Source: Chrysoperla carnea
Taxonomy: Eukaryota; Arthropoda; Insecta; Neuroptera; Chrysopidae
NCBI RefSeq assembly: GCF_905475395.1
Contig: NC_058339.1
Coordinates: forward strand, 71,886,520-71,950,519
Length of the DNA stretch: 64,000 nt
Direction of reading: 5' to 3'
The notes below the pieces were generated by a model that did not search any database, was not told the origin of the DNA, and was given only the letters and a program-made list of their open reading frames with translations. Position numbers and translations under genes: made by a program. Shown one piece after another: positions 47,066 through 58,605 of this stretch; position 1 is the stretch's first letter; every line of letters starts with the position of its first letter.

Positions 47066-47827
47066 AAAAGTTTTTTTAAATATTATTTCATGTTTTTATT
47101 ACACTATTTTCAGAAGTTTATGTCAAGTATTTATTGGATTATGCTTCTGACTTTCTAAAAAGTTTATGAAGGCATATATGATGTACTTAATTGCCTTTTA
47201 ACGAAATTTTATGACTTAAGTGAAAACTCAATGAGCGGATAATGGTGACCCATTATGTTATCATTTTCAATCGCATCGACCAAGAAACTTTGCACACACA
47301 GTAGGTATATACTTATAGTTAAATGACTCCATAAAATTTATGTCGATTCGAATCTGATTATAATTAAACTAGGTATAATAAAAATTTGGGAAAAAACATG
47401 AAAATCTTAAACAGAAAATTTATGACATAGATATAATGGTTGGTAATTAAAGTTCTTTAAAAAAAGTTTTACTATTTTTCTATTTAGAACATCAATTATT
47501 ATCTACGTTAGAATAATCTACCTCCTTATCAGACACTTGTGGTTTGTAACTTAAGATGATAATTATCCATTGAAAATTATGGATAATCAACAGAAAATTT
47601 AATTGCCTTTGAATTTGGAATTAATATTTTTTAGAAGTTATTTTTACAGTTATTTATAAATCGACCAAAAATACTAGTTGTAAGTTTGGATGGTTTTAAG
47701 GGACTGATTTTAAAGCTATTCTTTTTCATTTGAAATTGAAAGGCTTTTTCCTTCCATTACAATTCCCATATTGATAGATATTTCACTCAGTATGTAAAGG
47801 ATGTTTAAAGAATTACTTAACTGTTTT
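47066..47827. other. Nothing recognised
   Basis: This is AT-rich spacer or intron. Confidence 0.45.
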
Positions 47828-48466
47828 ATACACCGTGTTGTGTTATTGACTGCAGAAATGCGGCTTACCAAAATAAGCTCATTAAGAGCAACAAAAAACC
47901 TATTTTCAAAATTTGGATTTGAGGCCTAAATTGGGAGATACGTTTATGGCAAAAATTGATAAATTTGTTAATTCACTGACCATCATTCGATAACCAGTAG
48001 CCAATGATAATCAATAGATACTAGTAAATTTCACTTAATAATGGAAGAGATTTTTTAAAAAGTATAAAATTATTTAATTGGATTTGGTCAAATCCAACAA
48101 ATATATTTTTATTATATTTTTGATAGAAAACATTAGATTATTAGTAAACAAATTACGCCACAATGGGGGTAGTTTGTTTGTTTACGTCCAATGATATAAT
48201 GCTAAGAATTGTTATTGTTTTCTCACAACAATATAATAAAAATATAAAAATTGGGATATTTTGACCAAATCCAATTAAATAATTTTGTACTTTTTTTAAA
48301 ATCCCTTCCATTATTAAGTGAAATTTACTAGTATCTATTGATTATCATTGGCTACTGGTTATAGAATGATAGTCAGTGAATGAACAAATTTATCAATTTT
48401 TGCTATACCCGTATCTCCTAAATTAGGACGCCGGGTTTCTGCAGTCAATAACAGAATACGGTGTAT
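47828..48466. repeat. Largest foldback element, about 639 bp, arms up to 290 bp
   Basis: The ends TATACACCGTGTTGTG and CAGAATACGGTGTATA face each other and the arms match closely. Pairs include TATTGACTGCAGAAA / TTTCTGCAGTCAATA, AAAAATTGATAAATTTGTT / AACAAATTTATCAATTTTT, AGTAGCCAATGATAATCAAT / ATTGATTATCATTGGCTACT and ATTTAATTGGATTTGGTCAAA / TTTGACCAAATCCAATTAAAT. The left arm has about 54 extra bases (47870-47924) absent from the right arm. There is no transposase frame. Confidence 0.92.
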
Positions 48467-49102
48467 ATTGCCTTTGAAAATTCTACTAAAAATAAGAAAG
48501 AAAATAACAGACGATACGGAATCCTTCTTGTGGGAGTAAAATCCACACAAATACATAAAAGTTTACTAACAAAGAAATTTTATTAAACAAAAATATAACC
48601 TTGAAAATAAAATTATTATAATTTCTATTTCTCCCTCATTCTCAACTAAAAATTGTCGACATTTCCATTTAACGTCTCATTGCTTTTCATTATAATTCAC
48701 TTAAAAACGTATCAAAATAAAAACATTTAATATTTCAAGTCATTATTTTTAAAATAAATATAAATATTTGTTCATCGTCATTTAAATGTGATTAAGCTAA
48801 TCTTGATTATTTTTTTGCGAGGACTTTTCTCGAAGAAGACACATTTCAGAAATTATCAATTCTGCACTAAGCTGAAACCAATAAAAATCGGTCGTTTCTT
48901 ATTCTTATAAGAATATAATAATTTGGATAAGAAATATATATAAAATTTGCATATTTGAGAGCTACAATTTCCTAAAAACCTTTAATTAAACAGGAAAATA
49001 AAAACCTTTTAATTAAACAGCATTATTTGCTAATTAATCATTTTAATTTGTGTGACATTATATAGGAAACATATAACCAGGAAAAACAACTTCTTAATAT
49101 AT
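48467..49102. other. Nothing recognised
   Basis: This is AT-rich, with a short direct repeat AAAACCTTTAATTAAACAG near 48974 and 49002. Confidence 0.45.
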
Positions 49103-49252
49103 CTAGTACTTTTCAATGGCAGTTTTATATTCAATGGCTAACATCGTGAGGCTAGATCGGCTTTTCTGGCTTATCGTTGAACGCAGATAGATTTTAATTA
49201 TTTTAATTTTGCTGAATCTTCGATCACAGCATACAGATGTTGTTGATGTTTT
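49103..49252 (-). pseudogene. hAT transposase C-terminal (dimerisation) fragment
   Basis: On the - strand 49 codons read KTSTTSVCCDRRFSKIKIIK, IYLRSTISQKSRSSLTMLAI and EYKTAIEKY, then a stop. The C(E/D)RxFSKxKxIKxYLRSTxSQxRxxxLxxLxIE pattern is the conserved C-terminal dimerisation block of hAT transposases, including ZMYM-type domesticated ones. Upstream sequence on that strand is decayed, so this is a remnant. Confidence 0.75.
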
Positions 49253-49654
49253 GTAATCTTCCTAGTATTAGAAGTAAATGTGATTTGCTGGTATATGCCT
49301 GAAATTTTTTTTCGAATTTCTTAACAAAAGATGAAAATTGCAGTATTTTACGGTAAACAGATGACAAAAAGTGAAATTAAAATCGACTATGAATGATATG
49401 AGCATTTTAAACTACCAGTCATTTTCACACGCTTCTCTTATGCTACGTGTGTTAAAAATGTTAATTTTGATTGCAATTATCACATGTTATTCGCGGTAAA
49501 TTGTCTTTGACTCTTAACAGAGCAGGTATTAGGCTTTTAATTACTTATATGAACGGTTATGAAGATTTCTTAAGATTTTATTGAAATAACCTACGTTAAA
49601 AAATGCTAATAGCTTCGAGTCGTTTTTTTAAATAAATACCCACGTCTATGTATG
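49253..49654. other. Decayed sequence, possibly hAT-derived
   Basis: It adjoins the hAT fragment on its 5' side and may be its decayed upstream part. No frame could be followed. Confidence 0.3.
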
Positions 49655-50132
49655 AACAAGTGAAAACAATTGACTGAGTTAATTATTGAAATACCATGTA
49701 TAGACAGTGTTGATGACGCAATTGTTTATTTTTGTACGTTATGTAAGCAAAGAAAGATAGTCACTGTTAGATAGCCACAAATTCATAACTGATATTCTCA
49801 TATGATACATACTATTAAATTTGCAACTAATTAGCGCCCTCGTGGGTAAACAGTGATGTTAACAAAAAATGTTTCAAACAAAATATGTTTATTTTTTTAT
49901 AAGAAACATTTTTTACCTTTAAACTTTGTTCTATCTCTTATGGTTTACAAGATGGATCCTGACATGACCCATAGGTCAGACAGACAGACAGACAACCGCA
50001 AGTAGACTAATTAGGTGATTTTATGAATACCTATACCAAAATTTTGTTCGTAGTATCAATATTTTTATGCGTTACAAACTTGGGACTAAACTTAATATAC
50101 CTTGATATATTTCATATACATGATATAAAAAA
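49655..50132 (-). repeat. R1 dispersed repeat, near full-length copy
   Basis: AACAAGTGAAAACAATTGAC, ATACCATGTATAGACAGTG, GCGCCCTCGTGGGTAAACAG and GGTTTACAAGATGGATCC are followed by a deletion joining directly to a GACAGACAGACAGACA run. It ends TTGGGACTAAACTTAATATA then CATATACATGATATA, so both near-terminal inverted words survive. Confidence 0.85.
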
Positions 50133-52439
50133 TAAGTTGAAAACAACATAACAATGAATCTTACATTAAACTTTTTTACATTTATATACAAAGTTTCTGA
50201 CAATTTTGAATCATACAAAACCCTTATCATATGGGACATTTAACTTTGACAGATACTTAATCTGTAGTGGACAAGGGACATATTCACCAAAAGTCACGTC
50301 ACGTAGAAATTTAATAGAAATACTTTTTTTTTATTATTTAATTTTGATATAAAAAGCGATTCGATACGATGATAATATGGTAAGTTTGAAAATAGTTTTA
50401 TGAATGAAAGTTATTTCAGTGTGACGACGCATATGAATGAGTTTGAGTTAGTTTGCTTTGTGCAACATTAATACTGTCTAGACTTCAATATGAGACTACT
50501 ATGTATGGTATTCTTCTCTTCTGATTATTATTATTAAATTTTTATTGCAATAAAATTATAATCAAATAATTTTCCTAAGTGCAATATACCTTAATGAAAT
50601 TACGGTATATTATTATATCTGTGTACAAACCGTTCAGTATCAAAGCTGTTTTATTATATTCGTTATAGTAAGACTAAAACTAATCACACTAAGTTGCGAA
50701 TTTATAAAGCTTTCAAAGATTCTTAAAAGCAGTGTTTAATTTCATTATAGTTGGATGCAGAGCCGGATTAAGCCAGTGCGTAGTAAATTCTACTACCTAT
50801 TGCTATATGGCTCATCTGCTACTGATTGGAAGCGCTTAGAATATATCATATTCATAAATCATGTTTCCTTCCATATAATAAATGGTTCATTTTGAAAAAT
50901 AGGCATGTTGACTAAATTTTTCATTTCATGTTGTTGAAAATCTTTAGAAGAACACAAAATATGAACGTTTAAAATTCCTACTAAAACAAAGTAGAAGATA
51001 TAGGTTAGTGACGTCATTGTCTTATATTACCATAGAGATACATTTAAAATACATATTAAAGTTTGTTTTGCTAGACGGAAATCATCTTTGAATGCTTTTA
51101 ACTTCTTCGTTTTTTAGTCATTCATTCATTTTCAAATTTTGTCATGGTATCAAGTTTAGTTTAACATTTTTATGCGTACTATGGCAAATTAGAGATCAGA
51201 CAACTACCGTATTATTTAAAACGAATTATTGTTTGTATCTAGCTAAAGAATGTAGTTGTGGCTAGACCAAATGTTCTTGAAAGAATTCGGAAAGGAGTTC
51301 TGATACTTTCCAACTACAAATACATAACTTTGAAATTACGAAACTTGCAGCTAAAATCGATAGCAAAGAGAGAGCGGGATACTTAAGGACTACTGTAGAC
51401 GTTTATTGAGGTTAATTTGCTTTTAGGATCATGCTTGGACTTTAAAGATGTGCCTACACACTTTCGAAACTTTTAAGTCCGACTCTAGAAATTTTTAAGT
51501 CCGCTTTAGAAATAAGTTCTCGGTAAGAATGTATGCATGTGGTTAAAATAGACTGTGGTGTCTACTCGGAAAAGGACGTATAACTCTAAATTTTAGCAAC
51601 ATCACCTTAATATTCAAGCAGCGATAAAATCTTTAATCTCAGTCTATCTTTATAGCATCAGACTGTTGATCTTCACTAAATGAGCTATCAGTAGACAACT
51701 GTAAGAATATTCCAAGATATTTTAAAGCCGATGAACTAATCGGAAATTTCACATACATATCGGACAAAAGCGTCAATTCATATAAATCCGTTGAGAATAA
51801 CAAGCTACTCTCGGAAGCATTGTTAGAAGTAATGGCACCTGTAGTCATTAAAGGGCACTTGATAGGAGGTAAATATGCTGACAGTTTGGGCTTATCAATG
51901 CACCATGATTATTGCAATGAGAAGGTTTGGCCACAGATATGAAATTGGTATTGGATTTTGGTTATAATTTTACTAAAGTCACAATTGCAAAGACCATCTT
52001 TAGTGATATACCTGCACATGTATTTGATATGTTATAGAATGCAATTATAATATGTGAGTGACATTCTATTAAATTCTAGATACGAATTGATTGATGCATC
52101 ATATAGGTTTCTATCTATTGTACAATGCAAGTCTATTGACAACTTATTTCTTAAATTATATTCTATGCACGTCTTTTTCAAATAAAACTATACTTATCTG
52201 TTCAAATACCTAGTTATGGATCTAATTTTGTTATTAAATAAAATAGATTCGATGAAAAGTGTATTGATATTCTATGGGTAAATTGAAGCTGTTAAATTCC
52301 ATCAATGTGATATACTGCAATAATAATTCTATAAAAATTAAATTTGGATGTGATATAGCAAAATCAGATTTTTAATTTTAATGACGTCTTGAAGTATAGA
52401 AAATCAATTTTTTGTATATCTTGGCCAAATTTTATTAGA
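50133..52439. other. No gene recognised; mixed composition
   Basis: CAGAGCCGGATTAAG at 50759 looks like the end of another hAT-like repeat, but no partner was found. The segment 51250-51910 is less AT-rich and holds an 89-codon minus frame (51639-51905) with a serine-rich peptide and no recognised domain. No splice or homology support exists for a gene. Confidence 0.35.
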
Positions 52440-52805
52440 TTTGAATTAAATTTTTGTTTCGATTTTCGAGAATTACAATACCATCGATTGAAGCTACCTG
52501 TAAATTTTCAACTTCCTATCTTATAGTTTTGGAGAAAATGCACATCTAAGTTTTGTCCTTATTTGCTCCCTCACAGATAGACAACTATGTTTACGAAAAA
52601 ATGTTTCAAACAAAAGTGGTTTAATTTTTTATAAGAAATTTTTTTATATTTAAACTTTTTTTTACCTCTAACGATTAATAAAATGAGTTCTATGGAACCA
52701 AGTCTCAATTGACTTATGTTACGCATTTACGAACTTTCTACTTCCTGAGAGTTGTATCATCGATATTTCTAAGCATTACAAACTTGGGACTAAAATTAGT
52801 AAAAT
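52440..52805 (-). repeat. R1 dispersed repeat, variant with alternative end, decayed
   Basis: It has the same replacement end as 35755-36215 (ACTTCCTATCTTATAG, TTTTGGAGAAAATGCACATC), then GCTCCCTCACAGATAGAC, and ends ACAAACTTGGGACTAAAATT. The CCGTCCG run is lost. Confidence 0.7.
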
Positions 52806-52865
52806 AAAATAATAATCAACATTTAGCCGGCTGATTACAAAATGAAAATTAATAAAAATTTTAAA

Positions 52866-53104
52866 CTGTAAAGGATCAAGAAAATTTAAATCGTCTCGAT
52901 TTTAAAGTACAAATAATCAATGAACGGGTGTTTTTCGTAACTTTTTATATACAATAAAGGTTTTATTATATCGAAAGAAAAAAGGTTTTCTTTTAATATA
53001 CGTGAGCCAATAAAACCTTTTATGTGTATAAAAGGTTACGAAAAACACCTTTTCATTGATAATTGGTACTATGAATTCGTGACGATTTAAATTTTCCTGT
53101 AACG
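52866..53104. repeat. Foldback element, about 239 bp
   Basis: The arms are about 95 bases. Pairs include GAAAATTTAAATCGTC / GACGATTTAAATTTTC, GGTGTTTTTCGTAAC / GTTACGAAAAACACC and AAAGGTTTTATT / AATAAAACCTTT. The loop is short and A/T-rich. Confidence 0.85.
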
Positions 53105-53491
53105 TAGAAATGTGTAGAATTTTCTTTCTGACATATAAATATTAAATAAGCTATTTCAAACGAATAAAAAACATATGATTGCCGTAATATATTGTTGACT
53201 GACAAATTCAATTTAACAAAAAATAAAGTTGATGTAATTAATTAATCATTAATTAGGCTGTTGTTTTATTTCAAAAACCTTGAACTATTTAGCAATAGCA
53301 GTAAGCAGTAACCAATATACTATTTTGATATATTTTTTTCAAAACTTTTATCATTTATATTACGGTAAAAACAGTGTAATTTTATCATTAACACCGAAAA
53401 CATTGTACACATATTCAGTGTAGTAGCTTGTAGTAGCTATAGTATCCATTCTACGTACAGACGGTCGTCTTGTCGAATTACAGCTAGATTG
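53105..53491. other. Nothing recognised
   Basis: This is AT-rich spacer. Confidence 0.45.
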
Positions 53492-53858
53492 TTAACTTCC
53501 CGGTGTAGGAAGTTATTGTAATGGATCCGATTTTCGAAATCGAAATTTTCAAAATATCTTTACGCAAAATATCTTTACGCTTCATGGTAAGGACAAGGTA
53601 TTAGCACCAATTTGGAGAAGAAGTATATATATACTAGCGTGATACCCGCCCTATTCACTAGGCTTATTGGTAAAAACCACCGCTTAATAGCCTCCACCTA
53701 TCTTGATCCCACTTATCCTCCTTCCATAACACTCGCAGGGATTGTTTTAGACAGCTAAAACATATGCATAGTATATCAGAAAAATATATTAGAAAAGATG
53801 GCCATGTCGATTTTAAAAATCGAACCTATTACAATAACTTCCTGTACTGTGAAGTTAA
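53492..53858. repeat. Foldback MITE, about 367 bp
   Basis: The ends are TTAACTTCCCGGTGTAGGAA then GTTATTGTAATGGATCCGAT on the left and, inverted, TTAACTTCACAGTACAGGAA then GTTATTGTAATAGGTTCGAT on the right. The inverted similarity is about 60 bases. The interior holds a Helitron-like end at 53634-53664. Confidence 0.8.
53634..53664 (-). mobile_element. Possible Helitron-like 3' terminus, inverted
   Basis: Read on the - strand: a GCCTA...TAGGGC imperfect stem, a GGGTATCACG spacer and CTAGT. The layout resembles the ends at 33517 and 37687 (hairpin, GGGT, CTAG), but the stem is imperfect and the tail differs. Confidence 0.35.
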
Positions 53859-54004
53859 AAAAACACGATTATTGCAATAAATAATAGATAATAATTTTAA
53901 TTATAATGTAAAATTTAAAACGTGGGGATGTCGATATATCAGACAATTTAAAAAATGGACGTAGAGGGCACCCCGGCGCTTTGAATTTTACATTACCATT
54001 AAAG

Positions 54005-54240
54005 TTACTTTTTTATAAATAAATAAACAACTTTTGTTTGAAATTTTTTTTTGTAAACATCACTGTTTACTCACGAGGGCACACATTAGATGCTATTTTT
54101 ATAGTATGTATTAATATGGGATTATCAGTTATATATGTGTGACATGTATAGGTATATGTGTAATGTGATAGAGTAATCAAGACTGTCTATACCTGGTATT
54201 TCAACAATTAACTCAGCCAATTGTTTTTTTTTGTTAATTT
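54005..54240 (+). repeat. R1 dispersed repeat, one half only
   Basis: It runs from AAATAAACAACTTTTGTTTG through ATCACTGTTTACTCACGAGG to GGTATTTCAACAATTAACTC. The left half of R1 is missing. Confidence 0.75.
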
Positions 54241-56739
54241 TTTAAATAAATACTATAAAAATTTATCTCGAGAATGGTCCCAAAAAATATTTTTCGACTT
54301 GATATAATTTGATCAATTCATAGATGCGTGTGTCCGTGTCTTTTGATACACCCTGTTTAAATGTTTTGGTGGTTGTTCATAACAGATTTTTTTTTTTTTA
54401 GATTGAAAAACTTTTATCTTTGAATAAGTACTATTTACATTTACCGTTTATATACTTCGAAATTAATCATTTTAAGTTTATAATTCTAGTGGTTTCACTT
54501 TGATGGAGTTCAATGACCGAAGAGAAGTGGGCTATCAAAGAAAAATTAAATTTAAATTATTTTAATATTTTATATTTTTCTCTGTAAGCCGTTTTTATGA
54601 ATTTTGATATCAATAAAGTAGGTATTTTAATTCAAAGGAAATATTCAAAATACTAGACCTAGTTCAATGAAAGGCGAAAAAGTCGATATGTCAAAACTTC
54701 AAAATAATAGAGTTTTTGTGAACGTTGGGTATAAAAATGAATATTTTTACTTTTTTTAAAATCAATAATGAATTGAATTAATATTTCACGAGATATAAGC
54801 TTCCAATAATTTATTGTAATACAGTGAAAATAATTTTCGCTGAAACAATAAGGAATATGCATTATTTTTATTTTGCTTTAATAAAAGCTAATCATTCATA
54901 TATGAACAAAAGAAAGAAATAATTTTCTAAATAATTATAAAAACAACCAAGGTATAAGCCATCAAATATTTTTGGTATCTCTTTCTAGCAAAACAGAATT
55001 TAGCATGGAGGAGCTATGGTAGCACATGGCTGTAATTGACTCTGACGTCACAGCCTAGTCGGATCTCTTTGTCTAATGTCGGTCTAATTGGAAGTTTAAA
55101 ATTCTTATATCATCCGTTTTTCATTAATTGTTGCAAGAAATGCATGCAAATACGCACATTTTACGCATATTTAAAAATTACTGAAAACTTTGGAGGAGCT
55201 TTGCCAGTCTGTTGTCCCTGACATTTCTTTCCACCTCACATTTCTTGAGATGATTTTAATTTTTTTCTAGTCCAGTACATTCTTTAAATAAATAAAAGTT
55301 TTTTTTCTAATATAATGAAAAAATACTGTCTACCCAATAATGGGATCAATTACATCATGAAAAATGAATTTTTTATATTAATTTTTACTCAACCTTCGAT
55401 AACAATTGATTTGTGAAAAATTCAGATATAAAAATTTGAAGGTTATTCAAATAGAATACATTAACAAAGAAAAGAGAATTATCATTTTCAATTCTTTTTT
55501 TTATTTCAATTTCTTTTTTTAAATAAGCCGTAGATGAATATGATCCTTAAAAATTAGACCAATTACTTTCTAGTAATAGTACTGTGGTGTTAATGTAAAC
55601 TAGACTATTCCAAAAAGATATACAATATATGCAATCGAACAGACGTGACAGTTCTAGAATTTGCTAGACTATTGATTGCTACTATATAAACACAGCGTAC
55701 AATACGACAGATTATAAAACAGTTTATAATCGCACAGATTAAGTTAAGCCCGCTACAGTACTTATTATTGCATTCATGCATAAGCTTAGAGTAAAAAGAT
55801 AAGTCGATGTAGGGAAAAGGGAATGCATATCCATACAGAATACTTCATTCAAATTTTCCCATTTACACTTCACTTAAACTTCCCTATTAAAATTTTAAAA
55901 TGGGTTACTTCTATTTCGAATTTTAAGGGCACAGTTATCTCGATGAATATTGATTTTATGTAAAAATATAATTGTTCTAGGAAAATTTATTTTCTACTAC
56001 TTTATTAATGATAAATATATTTCCACTCCACTGAAACAGAGATTTTAACGCTATAACTTAATACTATATATTAAGATGTCAGAGCCACGAGTATCAAAAT
56101 GTAAACCATTCTCGTTACAATCAGCTGATTATTTCAATGATGAAAGAGACAGAAGATATATGCTTTATTATACATTTTAAAGTGCTGTGCTATATTTGGC
56201 GTTCTGACAATAATTCTTTTTTCTATCACTAGATAGAGTCTTTCTTAGCATTAAAGTCCAATATATTTTACAGAATAATTATCCAATTTAATTGCGCGAT
56301 TATCTAAAATGTTACCATAAACAGATAATATTGTCGACTGTGTGCTGAGGCTAAACTCACAAATCGTAAATTTTTACAATTTTTATTTCGATTTTCGGAA
56401 TTTGATGAAAAACAAATCAATACCTTTCGATCAGCGATTTAATAATAATGTAGGTATTTATTTATTTATTTAAAAAGAATTTTAAAATTATTTATTGTAT
56501 TTGATGAATTGTATTTCTATTTTTTATCGTACCCAGCCTGTGGCGGTGAATAAAATGTGGAGCTTATTTAATCATCGTAGCGTGGAACACACAGCGTGTG
56601 TAGGTGTCTGTTTAACATTTTTATTGGAGCGTGTGTTGATGTATGAATTCAAAAAAGTCATGATATTCAAATATCATTTGTCTATTGAGGTATTATATAC
56701 ATATTACATACCAATGAACCTCAGTGGATCATTATTTTG
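54241..56739. other. No gene recognised; one weak exon candidate
   Basis: This is AT-rich. A TATATAAA word at 55683-55690 and a less AT-rich segment at 56520-56660 stand out. In the latter, an ACCCAG acceptor, 63 open bases (PVAVNKMWSLFNHRSVEHTA then C) and a GTAGGT donor would make an exon at 56537-56599, but nothing supports it further. Confidence 0.35.
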
Positions 56740-57010
56740 TTAAAACAAGTGAAAAAAACAATTAACTGAGTTAATTGTTGCAATACCATGTATAGACAGT
56801 TTTGATTGCACTGTTACATCACACATACACACATGTCACACATACATAACTGATATTCCCATTTAATACATATACTGCACAATTTGCGAATAATTTTCGC
56901 CCTTACGGGTACACAGTGATGTTGACGAAAAAATGTTTGAAACAAAGGTTCAAATTTTTATAAGGAACATTTTTATATTTAAACTTTTGTTCTATCTCTA
57001 ACTTTTTGTT
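56740..57010 (-). repeat. R1 dispersed repeat, one half only
   Basis: It reads AACAAGTGAAAAAAACAATT, AATACCATGTATAGACAG, CGCCCTTACGGGTACACAGT and TAAACTTTTGTTCTATCTCT, then breaks off before the CCGTCCG part. Confidence 0.75.
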
Positions 57011-58314
57011 TGAGTTGAAGTTTTCCAGACCTACACTTTTATATATCAACCACCAAAAAAAATTTTTTTGATTGTGGTAAAAATCATAAAACATTTTATA
57101 GGTATATTTGAAGTTCGAAATTTGTTTCTATTATTAGACGGAATATTTGTATGTTTTTGCTCTTATTTGAATTTTTCTAAATGACTATATTTAGAAACAT
57201 TATTGATTATTAGGTAAATACAATATACCTACCTATATTTATTAATCAAAATTTCGATAACTAATTAACCTTTACGATTCAAACTAGTTATACAACCACA
57301 CAATATTTATTAATTACTAATTAAGTACATTGACATCAAATAAACCTCTCATTAATATTCAAAATAATAAATATATACACATATCTCTACATACATAATT
57401 TTTTTTTATATAGTAATAACGAGCTCATTATGTATGCTTTTATATAATTGTGAAATATATATACAATTATTTAATTTTTCATATGAATAATATTGGCTGA
57501 TGAACCAATTTGAATTAAATTTTAGAAGTACTCTGTTAATTAATTTAATTAATATTGTTTTAATTATTATTTGCAATTATCAAGTTTGAAGGTTATTTTT
57601 ATTTTAATATATAATATTTAATATATGTTCTATTTTAGTCAAATTTATTTGTCTATACTTGCAACAGTGAAAATATACAAATTTATTTTATACGTAATCC
57701 AGCACGTTGTTATTCAGCACGTTAAATAACAACCAGGCCTGACGAAAGAGGCGAGAGGGGAACTCCCTGGCCTGGGCTTTGCAAAGGGCCCCGTAAATCT
57801 GAGGCACGAATTTTTTTTTACTATAAAAACCAAGTGGTGTGACAATTTTTTCTAAAAGCAAGATTTTCGTCTTATTTTGTTGGCACTGTGTGAATAGGAA
57901 TAAATTGTTTAATATTTAATGTTTTATTGTTCTAAGGTTCGAATTAAACAGTTGAAGTCAAATATTAGACTACTTTTCCCCTCTATTGACAATTAACATC
58001 TGGATGCATAAATTCTTATTAATTGTGGCTGATGACCTTATTTCATGGATTCAATAAAAAAACAAACCCTAAAAATTTTGATAACGTTGTCCCTCATAAA
58101 ATAAACATATACTATTTCGTCATATTGGGGTAAGGGTCCGAACTTATTCCACTTGGAAGCGCTGTCAAAGGAACTAGAGTTTTAGAACCATTGAATAAAA
58201 AAGCTTAATTAATTAAATGCGATACTACCTTCGTATTTTGTATATTTAGGAGATACTTTGCATATTTAGAGATATTTAATTTTTAGGATATATTTGATCA
58301 TCACTTAAATTGTC
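57011..58314. other. No gene; possible repeat end
   Basis: The G+C-rich stretch at 57735-57800 starts CAGGCCTGACGAAAGAGG and contains GGGGAACTCCCTGGCCTGGG. It looks like one end of a hAT-like repeat, but no partner end was found. The rest is AT-rich. Confidence 0.35.
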
Positions 58315-58605
58315 ATACAGCTTGTATATGCTGTATAACAATTTTCTACTTTAATAAATTCATTTAAATACCACGGAAATCATAAATGAATCTGATGTAT
58401 ATATTGTTCACAAATAAGGGCTGACTGACCAGCCCTGTTCTAACACCTAACTGACTGACAATCATAACTGTGATTTATATGCAATATACACTCTGTATAA
58501 CAATTTTCAGCGTTAGTACATTCATTTTAGTACCATGTAAAATTTAACCGTTTCGATAACATATATCTGACCCCTGTTCTATCGTTCGCTTGACTGACCG
58601 CAATA
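58315..58605 (+). repeat. Diverged tandem repeat, two units of about 150 bp
   Basis: Each unit has TGTATAACAATTTTC, a TTCATTT(A)AATACCA-type block, an ATGTATATAT or CATATAT stretch, then CCCTGTTCTA and ACTGACTGAC or TTGACTGACC. The two units lie head to tail. Confidence 0.5.

Noticed and set aside
50759..50775. CAGAGCCGGATTAAG as a hAT end
   Set aside because: No inverted partner or 8-bp duplication could be found nearby.
55683..55720. TATATAAA followed by a possible start site
   Set aside because: No transcribed or coding sequence could be attached to it downstream.
57737..57800. CAGGCCTGACGAAAGAGG as a second hAT MITE
   Set aside because: Only one end is visible, so an element could not be bounded.
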